NCBI GenBank assembly: GCA_001298555.1
Contig: LJCW01000372.1
Location: 1-64,000, forward strand
From: Actinobacteria bacterium OV450
Lineage (GTDB): Bacteria > Actinomycetota > Actinomycetes > Streptomycetales > Streptomycetaceae
Length of the DNA: 64,000 nucleotides
Direction of reading: 5' to 3'
Position numbers and translations under genes: made by a program
The notes under the pieces: generated by a model
Told to the model about the DNA's origin: nothing
The model's input: the letters and a program-made list of their open reading frames with translations, nothing else
Database searches by the model: none
Shown: positions 32,147 to 40,800 of the stretch, in pieces
Layout of the letters: every line of letters starts with the position of its first letter
Position numbering within the stretch: position 1 is the stretch's first letter

Positions 32147-33025
32147 TCAGTCGAGGCGGAACAGCCGGGCGCCGTTGTCATGGCAGACCGCGCGCAGCCA
32201 GTCGTCGCCGAGGCCGAGCCGCTCCAGGGCCTCCAGCTGGTGCTCGTACGGGTAGGGGATGTTCGGGAAGTCGGTGCCGAGCAGGATGCGGTCACCGAGG
32301 TCAGCGAGCCGTCCCAGCTCGCCGGGCGGGAATCCGCCCAGCCGCTCGGAGAAGTCGGTGAAGGCCATGGTGGTGTCCAGGCGCACCGCGGCGTGGCGCT
32401 CGGCGAGGTCCAGGAAGTCGGCGTACTCAGGCATGCCCATGTGCGCGACGATCAAGGGCAGCCGGGGGTGGCGGGCCAGCAGCCGGGCGATCGGCCCGGG
32501 TCCGGTGTACTCGGCCGCAACCGGTCCCGACCCGCAGTGGATCACGGTGGGGATGTCCGCGTCGGCGAGCAGTGCCCAGACGGCGTCGAGCCGTTCGTCG
32601 TTCGGGTCGTACGCGCCGACCTGGAGGTGCGCCTTGAAGACCCTGGCGCCGGCCTCGACGGCCTGCCGGACGTACTCCGGGGCGCCGTCCTCGGGGAAGA
32701 AGGTCGCCGTGTGCAGGCAGTCGGGGGTCCGGGCCGCGAAGTCAGTGGACCAGGAGTTGAGCCAGGCGGCCATCTCCGGCTTGTGCGGATAGAGCATGGA
32801 GGTGAAGGCCCGGACCCCGAACTCCCGCAGGAGCGCGACCCGCTGCTCCTCCTCGTGCCGGTAGGTGATGGGCCAGGCGACGCCGGTCAGCGGTCCGACC
32901 GCGTCGAAGTGGTCCCACACCTTGTCCAGGACCCGCTCGGGCATGAAGTGCGTATGGACGTCGACCAGTCCGGGCACCCCGAGCCGCTCCCGGAAGGCGC
33001 GGACCGCGTCAGCCGTTGCGGGCAA
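32147..33025 (-). CDS. Amidohydrolase-family protein (TIM-barrel, metal dependent)
   Basis: A 292-aa protein of the amidohydrolase_2 (ACMSD/decarboxylase-like) group. The metal site begins with VDVHTHFMPERVLDKVWDHF (HxH near 24-26). Further ligands are VIHCGSGPVAAEYTG near 175, LPLIVAHMGMPEYADF near 205 and the final Asp in RILLGTDFPNIPYPYEHQLE near 255. Such enzymes hydrolyse or decarboxylate cyclic or aromatic compounds. Its start lies 17 bp inside the end of the ABM-type monooxygenase gene, so the two genes are translationally linked and probably work on the same compound. Confidence 0.9.
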   Translation of the reverse strand: MPATADAVRAFRERLGVPGLVDVHTHFMPERVLDKVWDHFDAVGPLTGVAWPITYRHEEEQRVALLREFGVRAFTSMLYPHKPEMAAWLNSWSTDFAARTPDCLHTATFFPEDGAPEYVRQAVEAGARVFKAHLQVGAYDPNDERLDAVWALLADADIPTVIHCGSGPVAAEYTGPGPIARLLARHPRLPLIVAHMGMPEYADFLDLAERHAAVRLDTTMAFTDFSERLGGFPPGELGRLADLGDRILLGTDFPNIPYPYEHQLEALERLGLGDDWLRAVCHDNGARLFRLD

Positions 33026-33347
33026 AGCCGTGGCTCCGCTCGACGGTCGCGACGTGCAGGGTGTAGCTCTCGTACCAGTCGGCGCGGCCCTGCTTCATGG
33101 CCGCCTGGTGCTCCAGGTCCTGCCGCCACCGGGTGAGGGACTCGTGGTCGCGGAAGTAGGCGACGGTGATGCCGAGGCCGCCGGGAGTGCGGGCGGACTC
33201 GTAGCCGAGGAAGCCCGGATTCGCGTGCACGATCTCCTTCATCCGGTCGAGCGTCTCCGGGTAGCCGGTGTCGTCGGGAGTGCGGACATTGCTGAAGACC
33301 GCCATCACATAAGGCGGTTCGAAGGCCGGTACGGGCTGGATGGTCAT
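33009..33347 (-). CDS. Antibiotic-biosynthesis-monooxygenase (ABM)-like protein
   Basis: A 112-aa dimeric alpha+beta barrel protein from the ATG at 33347. The ferredoxin-like fold is visible as YVMAVFSNVRTPDDTGYPET, LDRMKEIVHANPGFLGYESA and GLGITVAYFRDHESLTRWRQ, ending DWYESYTLHVATVERSHGF. The NPGFLGYESAR and YF-D-ESL-RWR motifs are typical of ABM/heme-degrading-like enzymes. A quinone-forming or similar oxidation is possible. Overlap with the amidohydrolase gene suggests a two-step pathway. Confidence 0.88.
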   Translation of the reverse strand: MTIQPVPAFEPPYVMAVFSNVRTPDDTGYPETLDRMKEIVHANPGFLGYESARTPGGLGITVAYFRDHESLTRWRQDLEHQAAMKQGRADWYESYTLHVATVERSHGFARNG

Positions 33348-33462
33348 GCCCCCACCCTCCGCGGCGGCCCCCCGGCATGTCCACCGGAAAGCGGCCCAGG
33401 AGCCCAAAGGGATCCAAGTTTTGACCTTGGACCGCAGGGCGGCGACCACCCTGCGGCAGCGG

Positions 33463-34344
33463 TCAGAACAGCCCGTCCTGGGCGCCGGGGGCGGTCGGCG
33501 GTGACAACTCGGCGACGGGCACCGCGCTCGCGGCTCCCGCGTCCGGGGCGGCGAGTTCCCAGCCGGCGAGCAGCCGGGTGTCCACCACGAGACCGTCCGC
33601 GAAGTGCAGGTCCGGCCCGGCCGCACCGGCCAGCCGGCCCATGACGGCCCCGCCGGGGATCATCTCGGTGATCACCCTGGCGGGAGCCGGCAGGCCGTCC
33701 AGCCCGAACGGCGCGGCATGATCGGCGATTTCGCACACCAGTCGCTCCAGCGACTCCGGCCAGCCGGCCAGGGCCGCGGCCCGCGCGTGCAGCTCGGCGA
33801 CCTCCCCGGCCCGGTCCTCCGCGGCCGGCAGGTGCCCCCGTACCGCGCGCTTGCGGGCGTACGCGATCCGGTCCGGCACCCCCAGGGCGGCCCGCAGCAG
33901 CTCCTCGGTGCGGCGGGTGGCCATCAGCGGCCCCCGGCCCAGCCAGGTCCAGGTCACCGCCCCCTGCTCCAGCAGCCGGGCGGGGCCGCGCTCCTCGGCC
34001 GTGATGCCGACCTTGACCATGCCGGGGCCGAACCAGGCCAGGTAGACGCGGTAGGTGCGCGGATCGGCGGCGTTGGTGTCGGCGGCCACCGAGAACGACC
34101 GGTCCAGGCGGGCGCACTCGGGGCACTGCGCGTTGCCGGCCCTGCCCGGCACGGTGGCGGCCGTGGGGCACGGGGTCCGCCGCCCGGCCCGCCGCACCCC
34201 GAGGCAGCGCCGCTCCCCCCGGGCCGCGAAGGCCAGCCGCTGCCCGTACGCGAGGGGGCTGCTGCGCTCACCGCGGCCTTCGGCGCACCACCCGATGGCC
34301 GGGTGGCCGTCGCTCCACCGGATTCCGGTGCACCACCAGGTCAC
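33463..34344 (-). CDS. DUF2797-domain protein
   Basis: A 293-aa protein opening MTWWCTGIRWSDGHPAIGWC. Cysteines in CLGVRRAGRRTPCPTAA and QCPECARLDRS suggest a zinc site (about 45-90). The central part has YRVYLAWFGPGMVKVGITAE near 110-130, a GIY-YIG-like core, followed by LMATRRTEELLRAALGVPDR. This matches DUF2797 proteins, whose role is unknown; a nuclease-like or nucleic-acid-binding function is plausible from the GIY-YIG similarity. The start overlaps the stop of the Lrp-type regulator gene (ATGA), so the two are coupled. Confidence 0.85.
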   Translation of the reverse strand: MTWWCTGIRWSDGHPAIGWCAEGRGERSSPLAYGQRLAFAARGERRCLGVRRAGRRTPCPTAATVPGRAGNAQCPECARLDRSFSVAADTNAADPRTYRVYLAWFGPGMVKVGITAEERGPARLLEQGAVTWTWLGRGPLMATRRTEELLRAALGVPDRIAYARKRAVRGHLPAAEDRAGEVAELHARAAALAGWPESLERLVCEIADHAAPFGLDGLPAPARVITEMIPGGAVMGRLAGAAGPDLHFADGLVVDTRLLAGWELAAPDAGAASAVPVAELSPPTAPGAQDGLF

Positions 34345-34775
34345 AGCGGGAGCGGCCGCTCGAAGAAGGTGTCCAGCACGACGGTGGCGTGCGTACCGCT
34401 GACGCCGTCGATGGCGTAGAGGCGGCGCAGGACGTCCTGGAGCTGTCCGGTCGATGCCGTGCGCACCTTCACCAGGACGGAGGCGCTCCCCGCGATGACG
34501 TGCGCCTCCTGGATCTCCGCGATCGCCTCGAAGGCCGCGCCGGAGTCCCCCATCCAGGCGTTGGAGTCGACCATGACGTACGCGAGCACCCCGCTCCCGA
34601 CGGCCGCCGGGTCCACCTCGACCGTCGTGCGCCGGATGACCCCGCGCTCGCGCAGCTTGCGCACCCGCTCGTGGGTGGCCCCGGCCGAGAGCCCCACGGC
34701 GGCGCCGAGGGCGGCGTAGGACTGACCCGCGTCCTGCTGCAAGCGCAGGACGAGTGCCCGGTCGATGTCGTCCAC
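34341..34775 (-). CDS. Lrp/AsnC-family transcriptional regulator
   Basis: A 144-aa feast/famine regulator from the GTG at 34775, which has GGGGAGGAAG before it. The N-terminal HTH is DIDRALVLRLQQDAGQSYAA, then LGAAVGLSAGATHERVRKLR and a wing. The C-terminal RAM domain (about 65-140) is SGVLAYVMVDSN, EIQEAHVIAGSASVLVKVRT, LQDVLRRLYAIDGVSGTHAT and ends TFFERPLPL. It is divergent from an SMP-30 gene (109 bp gap) and coupled to DUF2797 downstream. An amino acid or keto acid is the usual effector class. Confidence 0.93.
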   Translation of the reverse strand: MDDIDRALVLRLQQDAGQSYAALGAAVGLSAGATHERVRKLRERGVIRRTTVEVDPAAVGSGVLAYVMVDSNAWMGDSGAAFEAIAEIQEAHVIAGSASVLVKVRTASTGQLQDVLRRLYAIDGVSGTHATVVLDTFFERPLPL

Positions 34776-34883
34776 GCGATCTTCCTCCCCATCCCCTGGA
34801 ATCTCTTGCGCTGACGGTACAGGATCCTGCAATCTCACCACCAAGCCGAACCCAATTCGGAGCATTGGCCTTCAGGGGGAAGA

Positions 34884-35846
34884 ATGTCAGCCATAGCCGA
34901 TCTCAGCCTGTACGAGATCCTGGACGAACGATTCCGCACGGGGCGCTGCGCCAACGGCGACATGCGGCTCGAACGCCTCTACGACGACTGCCGCTGGGCG
35001 GAGGGCCCGCTGTACCTGCCGGCCTGGCGGCAGCTCGTGTGGAGCGACATCCCCAACGACCGGATGCTGCGCTGGGACGAGGAGACCGGCGCCGTCTGCG
35101 TCTTCCGCTCCCCGGCCGGCCATCCGAACGGCAACACCCTGGACCGCGAAGGCCGCCTGATCACCTGCGAGCAGGGCAACCGGCGCGTCACCCGCACCGA
35201 GCCGGACGGCACCCTCACGGTCATCGCCGACCGCTTCGACGGCAAACGGCTCAACAGCCCGAACGACGCGGTGGTGCACTCGGACGGCTCGGTCTGGTTC
35301 ACCGACCCGGACTTCGGCATCACCAGCGACTACGAGGGCCGTCGCGCACCGGGCGAGATCGGCGCCTGCAACCTCTACCGCGCCGACCCCGCGACCGGCG
35401 AGGTGCGCCTCGCCGCGGGCGGGTTCCTCGGCCCGAACGGCGTGGTCTTCTCTCCCGACGAGAGCGAGCTCTACGCGGCGGACACCCGGGCGGGCCACAT
35501 CCGCGCGTTCACGGTCGGCGCGGACGGCACCCTGACGGACGACCGCGTCTTCACGCAGTGCCCCGGAGTGGACAACATCCGCTTCGACGACGAAGGCCGC
35601 CTGTGGGCCGCGGCGATGGAGAACGGCGTGTACTGCCACGCCCCGGACGGCACGCTCATCGGCCGCATCCGCGTTCCCGAGCCCGTCTCGAACATCGCCT
35701 TCGGCGGCCCGAGGAACAACCGCCTCTTCATCACCGCCACCACGTCCCTGTACTCCCTGGTCCTCTCGGTGACGGGCCTCCCGCGCGTCCGGCAGGGCCG
35801 AGGCCAGGGCCAGGGCCAGAGCCAGGGCCCCCGGCGGATCGGCTAG
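34884..35846 (+). CDS. SMP-30/gluconolactonase-family lactonase
   Basis: A 320-aa six-bladed beta-propeller enzyme. Metal-binding features are RWAEGPLYLPAWRQLVWSDI (Glu near 38), HPNGNTLDREGRLITCEQGN near 88-107, RLNSPNDAVVHSDGSVWFTD near 128-147 (Asn and Asp ligands) and FLGPNGVVFSPDESELYAAD near 180-199. Sugar lactones are the usual substrates. The last 15 residues are a basic Gly/Gln repeat (RGQGQGQSQGP). The TAG stop overlaps the convergent PH-domain gene stop (shared CTAG). The Lrp gene diverges upstream. Confidence 0.92.
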   Translation: MSAIADLSLYEILDERFRTGRCANGDMRLERLYDDCRWAEGPLYLPAWRQLVWSDIPNDRMLRWDEETGAVCVFRSPAGHPNGNTLDREGRLITCEQGNRRVTRTEPDGTLTVIADRFDGKRLNSPNDAVVHSDGSVWFTDPDFGITSDYEGRRAPGEIGACNLYRADPATGEVRLAAGGFLGPNGVVFSPDESELYAADTRAGHIRAFTVGADGTLTDDRVFTQCPGVDNIRFDDEGRLWAAAMENGVYCHAPDGTLIGRIRVPEPVSNIAFGGPRNNRLFITATTSLYSLVLSVTGLPRVRQGRGQGQGQSQGPRRIG

Positions 35847-36208
35847 CGGGCGACGAACTGCGTCAGGATCGCCTGCACCTCGTAGATGTCCACACCCTTG
35901 GTGAACGTCTTCTCTATCGGCGCCGCGCTCCCCGAGAGCCAGATCTTGAGCTCGGCGTCCAGGTCGAAGTGGCCGGCGGTCTCCACGGAGAAGTGCGTGA
36001 TGCTCCGGTACGGGACCGAGTGGTACTCCACCTTCTTGCCGGTGAGCCCCTGCTTGTCGATCAGCACGAGACGCCGGTCGGTGAACAGGATCGTGTCCCG
36101 GATCAACAGGTACGCGGCGTGCACCTGCTCCCCCTGCCCGAGCAGCCGCGCGTAGTCCCGCTGCGCCGACACCGGATCGACCGTGTGCGCGTTCCCGAAC
36201 AGTCCCAT
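35843..36208 (-). CDS. Bacterial PH-domain protein
   Basis: A 121-aa protein from the ATG at 36208 (MGLFGNAHTVDPVSAQRDYA). The core is a bacterial pleckstrin-homology domain: GEQVHAAYLLIRDTILFTDR, RLVLIDKQGLTGKKVEYHSV, YRSITHFSVETAGHFDLDAE and LKIWLSGSAAPIEKTFTKGV, with a C-terminal helix. This matches the common 120-125 aa family of cytoplasmic PH proteins that form rings and have no settled function. AGGGGGAC lies before the start. It is convergent with the lactonase gene. Confidence 0.9.
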   Translation of the reverse strand: MGLFGNAHTVDPVSAQRDYARLLGQGEQVHAAYLLIRDTILFTDRRLVLIDKQGLTGKKVEYHSVPYRSITHFSVETAGHFDLDAELKIWLSGSAAPIEKTFTKGVDIYEVQAILTQFVAR

Positions 36209-36516
36209 GAGAGTCCCCCTCCGCCGGCCCGAACCGTTCCGGACCTCCTCCGGGACCGTATCCGGGCCGACGGCGGCCGGGCGTCCCCCGCGGGACCGAT
36301 CCCCGACCCGGACGATCCCGGGGTCCCCCTCCCCACCAAGGAGGACACGCGCCTCAGGGGCGGCTGCCGAGGCCGGCGGCTCCCGCACCTGACGGGCCGT
36401 CCAGTGGCCGGCGGCCCCCGGGCCCGCGGGCGGTGATCAGGTGCGCGCGCACGCGCGTACGGCCCGGCGCGCCCGGATCGCAGAACGCGCGTCCGCTGGC
36501 CACACGGCGGGAAACG
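36209..36516. other. Intergenic stretch without a supported gene
   Basis: The only feature I see is an alternating purine-pyrimidine run, GTGCGCGCGCACGCGCGTACG at about 36441-36461. The promoter of the PH gene must lie in the left part but I cannot fix it. Confidence 0.4.
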
Positions 36517-36552
36517 CCAGAGGCCCTCAGGATTTCTCCTGAGGGCCTCTGG
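36517..36552 (-). terminator. Intrinsic terminator of tRNA-Arg(ACG)
   Basis: CCAGAGGCCCTCAGGA and TCCTGAGGGCCTCTGG form a perfect 16-bp stem around TTTC, 8 bp beyond the tRNA 3' end. Confidence 0.88.
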
Positions 36553-36559
36553 TCTGCTG

Positions 36560-36632
36560 TGCACTCGGCAGGATTCGAACCTGCAACCTTCTGATCCGTA
36601 GTCAGATGCTCTATCCGTTAAGCTACGAGTGC
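36560..36632 (-). tRNA. tRNA-Arg (anticodon ACG)
   Basis: On the minus strand GCACTCG pairs with CGAGTGC, the anticodon loop is CTACGGA with ACG, the variable loop is short, and the T-arm has GGTTCGAATCC. Length is 73 nt. A34 of this tRNA is the substrate of TadA, whose gene is also in the window. Confidence 0.97.
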
Positions 36633-36886
36633 TTGGGCTTCCCGGGGTTTTTCGCCCCGTTGGCCTTGCGAGAACAACAATACATGGACCTCGCCGGGAC
36701 GCGAAATCCATTAGCCAAACCTGGTCTGACCTGCGGAAACGCCCTGGACGGAGATCATCCGGATGGATCGGCACGGCCAACCGGATGGATCGGCGCGGAA
36801 GGGTCCGCAGGGATGCGGGCCGGGGTCGGGCCGGTCGCAGCGGAGTCGCGGCGGAGTCGGGATCGGGAGATCACCCGGAAAGCACG
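36633..36886. other. Intergenic stretch between two tRNA genes
   Basis: No gene is seen. A direct repeat CCGGATGGATCGGC occurs at 36759-36772 and 36781-36794 (period 22). On the minus strand the sequence upstream of tRNA-Arg should hold its promoter, but I could not fix the boxes. Confidence 0.4.
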
Positions 36887-36916
36887 GAAGCCCCGGTCCG
36901 TGAGGACCGGGGCTTC
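36887..36916 (-). terminator. Intrinsic terminator of tRNA-Ser(GCT)
   Basis: GAAGCCCCGGTCC and GGACCGGGGCTTC form a 13-bp stem around GTGA, 8 bp beyond the tRNA. Confidence 0.85.
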
Positions 36917-36924
36917 GGCAGGTG

Positions 36925-37015
36925 CGGAGGCGGAGGGATTTGAACCCTCGATGGGGTGTAAGCCCCAAACCGCATTAGCAGTGCGGCGCCATAGACCGGA
37001 CTAGGCGACGCCTCC
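36925..37015 (-). tRNA. tRNA-Ser (anticodon GCT)
   Basis: On the minus strand GGAGGCG pairs with CGCCTCC. The anticodon stem-loop CGCACTGCTAATGCG carries GCT. The long variable arm (TTTGGGGCTTACACCCCA) and T-arm AGGGTTCAAATCCCT mark tRNA-Ser. Length is 91 nt. It reads AGC/AGU. Confidence 0.97.
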
Positions 37016-37128
37016 AGCACACCCCCGCGTACGAGGGTGCGTGCAGATGATGACACAGCCACAGGGCCGCTCACCAATCCGCTCCCACGGTACAAGGACA
37101 GCCGCCGCGAGAGCAAAGCCTTAAGGAC

Positions 37129-37158
37129 CCCGGACACGCCGTCCGGACACGCCGTCCG
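37129..37158. repeat. 13-bp tandem duplication
   Basis: CGGACACGCCGTC occurs twice head to tail (37131-37143 and 37144-37156) in the gap before the protease-inhibitor gene. A further inverted CGTACGACGTACG follows at about 37219-37231. Either may contribute to promoter control. Confidence 0.5.
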
Positions 37159-37247
37159 TACGCGTGCACGCACGCGGCCCCGTACGCAACGTCAGCGGGC
37201 GCACGTCGTTGGTCAGGCGTACGACGTACGGACGACCTGGAGTGCCC

Positions 37248-37685
37248 ATGCTGCGTCTCGCCGCCTTCGCCGTCACCTCCGCCCTGGCCGCCTCCGCGGT
37301 CACGGCCGCCGGGCCGCTGCCCCCGCTGCCGCCGCTGGGCCGGCTGCTGGCACCACCCGACCGCCTCACCATCGCCGTGACCGCCACCGGCAACCCGCGG
37401 GCGGACGGCGAGTACCTGCTGGAGTGCGACCCCGTCGGCGGGAACCACCCCGAGGCCGAGCGGGCCTGCGCCCGCCTCGACGGTTTCGCGAAGCAGGGCA
37501 AAGACCCCTTCGCCCCCACCTCCAAGCGGCAGATCTGCACCTTCCAGGACGGCGGACCGGCCACCGCGCACATCACCGGAACGTGGCAAGGCCACAGGGT
37601 GGACGCGACGTTCCGGCGGACCAACGGATGCGAGATCGCCCGTTGGAACGACCTGGAACCTGTGCTTCCGGCAGGGCGCTCCTGA
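37248..37685 (+). CDS. Subtilisin-inhibitor-like (SSI) secreted protein
   Basis: A 145-aa exported protein from the ATG at 37248. The signal peptide is MLRLAAFAVTSALAASAVTA, cleaved near residue 21. The mature part has the SSI layout with four cysteines: YLLECDPVGGNHPEAERACA (first disulfide) and RQICTFQDGG with NGCEIARWN (second). The motif HITGTWQGHRVDATF corresponds to the SSI core strand DGVWQGKRV. By alignment by eye the reactive site after the third Cys is CTF/Q, giving a Phe-like P1 where classic SSI has Met. SSI proteins inhibit secreted serine proteases and act around aerial development. Confidence 0.85.
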   Translation: MLRLAAFAVTSALAASAVTAAGPLPPLPPLGRLLAPPDRLTIAVTATGNPRADGEYLLECDPVGGNHPEAERACARLDGFAKQGKDPFAPTSKRQICTFQDGGPATAHITGTWQGHRVDATFRRTNGCEIARWNDLEPVLPAGRS

Positions 37686-37804
37686 CCTGGGAGGATGCAA
37701 AGGATGCACGGGATCCGCGGAACATCCGCCACCTCGGGCCGGGGCGGTGCCCTTAGACTCCTCCCGTGACATGCCGGTAGTTGTGGTCAGGGAGGAAGCT
37801 CGTC

Positions 37805-40800
37805 GTGAGCAGCAGGCCATCCCGAGGCGCTGCTCGCCTCGCAGCAATACTCGATGCCCTTCCGGACGCGCTGTTGCTCGTCAACGCCAACGGCACGGTC
37901 GTCAACGCCAATTCGATCGCCCTCGAGGTGATGGAGAGCCCCGGCACGGGCCTCGTCGGCCGCGGCGTGCTGGACCTCCTCCCGGAGTTCGACTCCAAGC
38001 TGATCCCCGGCTCCATGCGCCGGCCCGGCGAGGACGAGGGCGGCCGGGCCAAGCCCAAGCGGATGATCGCGCGGCGCACCGACGGCACCGAGTTCCCCGT
38101 CGAGGTCACCGCCGCCCATCTCGACGGCCGCGACGCCTACCGCGAGCCCCAGCCCTACACGGGTGACGAGCTGCTGATGCTCGTCGTACGGGACCTCTCC
38201 GAGACCGTGGACACCGAGGCCGAGCTGGCCCGCTCGCAGCGGCAGACCGAGATGATCCTGCGGGCCGCCGCCGAGGGCGTCGTCGGCACGGACACCGACG
38301 GGCGGGTCGTCCTCGTCAACCCGGCCGCCGCGCAGATCCTCGGGTACCGCGCCACCGACCTCGGCAACCGCGAGCTGCACGGGCTGATCCAGCACTCGCG
38401 CGCCGACGGTTCGCCGTTCCCCTTCGAGGAGTCCCCGCTCGCCGACACCCTGCGCAGCGGCCGCAAGCACCGGGTGCGCGGCCAGGTGCTGTGGAACAAG
38501 GCCGGACAGCCGGTCTCCGTCGACCTGACCACGTCGCCCGTACGGGACGGGGAACTGCTCGTCGGCGCCGTGATGACCTTCACCGACCGGCGGCCCTACG
38601 ACGCACTGGCCGCGCGCCACGCCCAGCTGCTGGCCGTCCTCGGGGAGTCCCTGCGCGGGCCCCTGGAGGAGCTGCGCGGAGAGCTGGCCACGCTGGCCGC
38701 CGACGACGCGGGGCAGCTGTGGCCCGAGGCCAACCAGCTGCTGCACCACCTGGCCGCCGGGTACTCGCGGATGACCGCGCTGGTCGACAACGTGCTCGGC
38801 TTCCAGCGGCTCGACGCCGGCACCGAGAAGCTCAAGAAGAAGAAGGTCCTGATCGACGGGGTCGTCGCGGCCGGCATCGACGGCGCGGTCGAGCTGATCG
38901 GCCCGGGCCGCGTGCAGTTCGCCGTGCACGCGCCGACCATCGAGGCCGAGGTGGACGCCGAGCGGATCGCCGACGCCCTCGCCCACCTCGTCGCGGACGT
39001 CGCCGGGGTGGACGCCACCGGCAAGACCCGCCAGGGCAGCGGCTACAGCGACTCGACGATCGTCGTGGCCGCCGCCCAGCGCGGCGAGGTCGTACGGATC
39101 GAGGTGCGCGGGCCCTACGAGGGCGGCAACCCGGTGCACGAGCCGATCGTGCGGGGCATCGTGGCCGCGCACGGCGGTGTGCTGCAGACGGTGGAGGTGC
39201 CGGGCGCTCCCGGCGGTGCGTACGTACTGGAACTGCCGCTCGGTGCCGGGGCCGGAACGGTGACGCTGCCGGAACCGGAACCGGAACCGGAGCCCGCGAA
39301 GGAGCCGTCGGCCGCCGAGGGAGCGGGCAAGGGCCCCGCCGGGCGGCGGGGCCGGCGGGGAGTGGACGCCTTCCTGGAGGACAGCGGGGAAGAGGCGAAG
39401 GCGAACGGTGGAGCCGGAGGCGGGAGCGCGCTGGCGCTGCCGTCCGGGCGGCGGCGGGCGGGTGAGGCGGGTGCGGACGCTCCCGGCGGAGCACCCGAGC
39501 TCGCGCAGTCCCCGGTGAATCCGGCCGGCCTGGGAACCGGGCGCCGCCGCGGCCGGGACGGTGACGGAAGCGGAACCGGCGGCGAGGGTGCGCAGGGCGG
39601 TCCCGGCCGGTCCGTGACCCCGCAGGACGCGGCCATGCCCGCGCTCCCGCCCGTGCCGCAGTCGGCGCCCGGCCCCGGTGCGGCACCGGGCCCGGCGACG
39701 CCCGTACCGCCGGGGCCCGTACCGCCGGTGCCGGTGACCGAGCATCCCGCCGGGCGGCGGCGTGCACTGGGCCCGGCCGTCGCTCCGCAGCCCGGCGGCC
39801 CCGTGCCCGCGACGGGCCTCGGCCCGGTCCCGGCCACCGCCCAGGCCCCCGCACGGCCCATCGCCCCGGAGGGCGGCTTCGCGCTGCCCGCCGGCCCGAC
39901 CGCGGCGGCGGCTCCCGCACCGGCTCAGGGCCCGGCGAACGCTGCCCCGGCTGCTGCTCCTGCCACGGGCGCCGTACCGGGCCCCGACGAGACCGCGGGC
40001 GACGCCCCGGCCGGGCGGCGCGGCCGCCGGGTGCTGGGGGCTCCCGGCGGCGGACCCGCGGCGCCCGCCGCACAGCCCGCGGCGGGCGCGGAGGAACCCG
40101 TACCGCCGACCGGTCGCCGGCGTGCTCTGCCCGCCACCCCGGCCTGGCCGGTTCCGGCGGCCCGGACCGCTCCCGAGGACGAGGAGGCCGCCGGACAGGC
40201 CGCCGTGCCCGGAGCCCGGCAGCCGCAGGACGCTCCGGAGGAGGCCGCACCCAAGCCGTTCAGCGTGCGCGCCCTCGGCACCCTCGGCCAGGGCATCTCG
40301 GTCGACTCCACGAGCACCAACGGCGCGGGCGGGACGGGCGGCTCCGGCCGTCGGCGCCGGCTCGCCGAGCCCGCACCCCAGGGCCGGGCGTTCGCGATAG
40401 GAGCCCCCGAGGCGGGAGCCGCCGAGGGCCCCGAGCCGCTGGACGGCCCGGGCGGCGCCGTCGAGGTCGTCAACCGGCCCGTACCGCTGCCCGTCGACGA
40501 CGAGCTTCCGCCGGAGCCGCTGGACAACCCGCGCCGCCTCCTGGTGTGGCCGGCGCCCGACGTGCAGACCCAGCAGGCGCTCAGCGACCGGGGCTACCGA
40601 CCGGTGATCGTGCACTCCCGCGAGGAGGTGGACGCACAGATCGCCGCGTTCCCCGCCGCCCTGTTCGTGGACCCGCTGACCGGGCCGATCACCCGTACCG
40701 CCCTGCAGTCCCTGCGCCAGGCCGCGATGGCCGCTGAGGTGCCCGTACTGGTCACCGCCGGGCTGGGACACGCCACGCGCGAGGCGGCGTACGGGGCGGA

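Noticed and set aside
36441..36461. Alternating CG run as a Z-DNA or operator element
   Set aside because: It is expected by chance in DNA of this GC content and has no symmetric partner or gene context.
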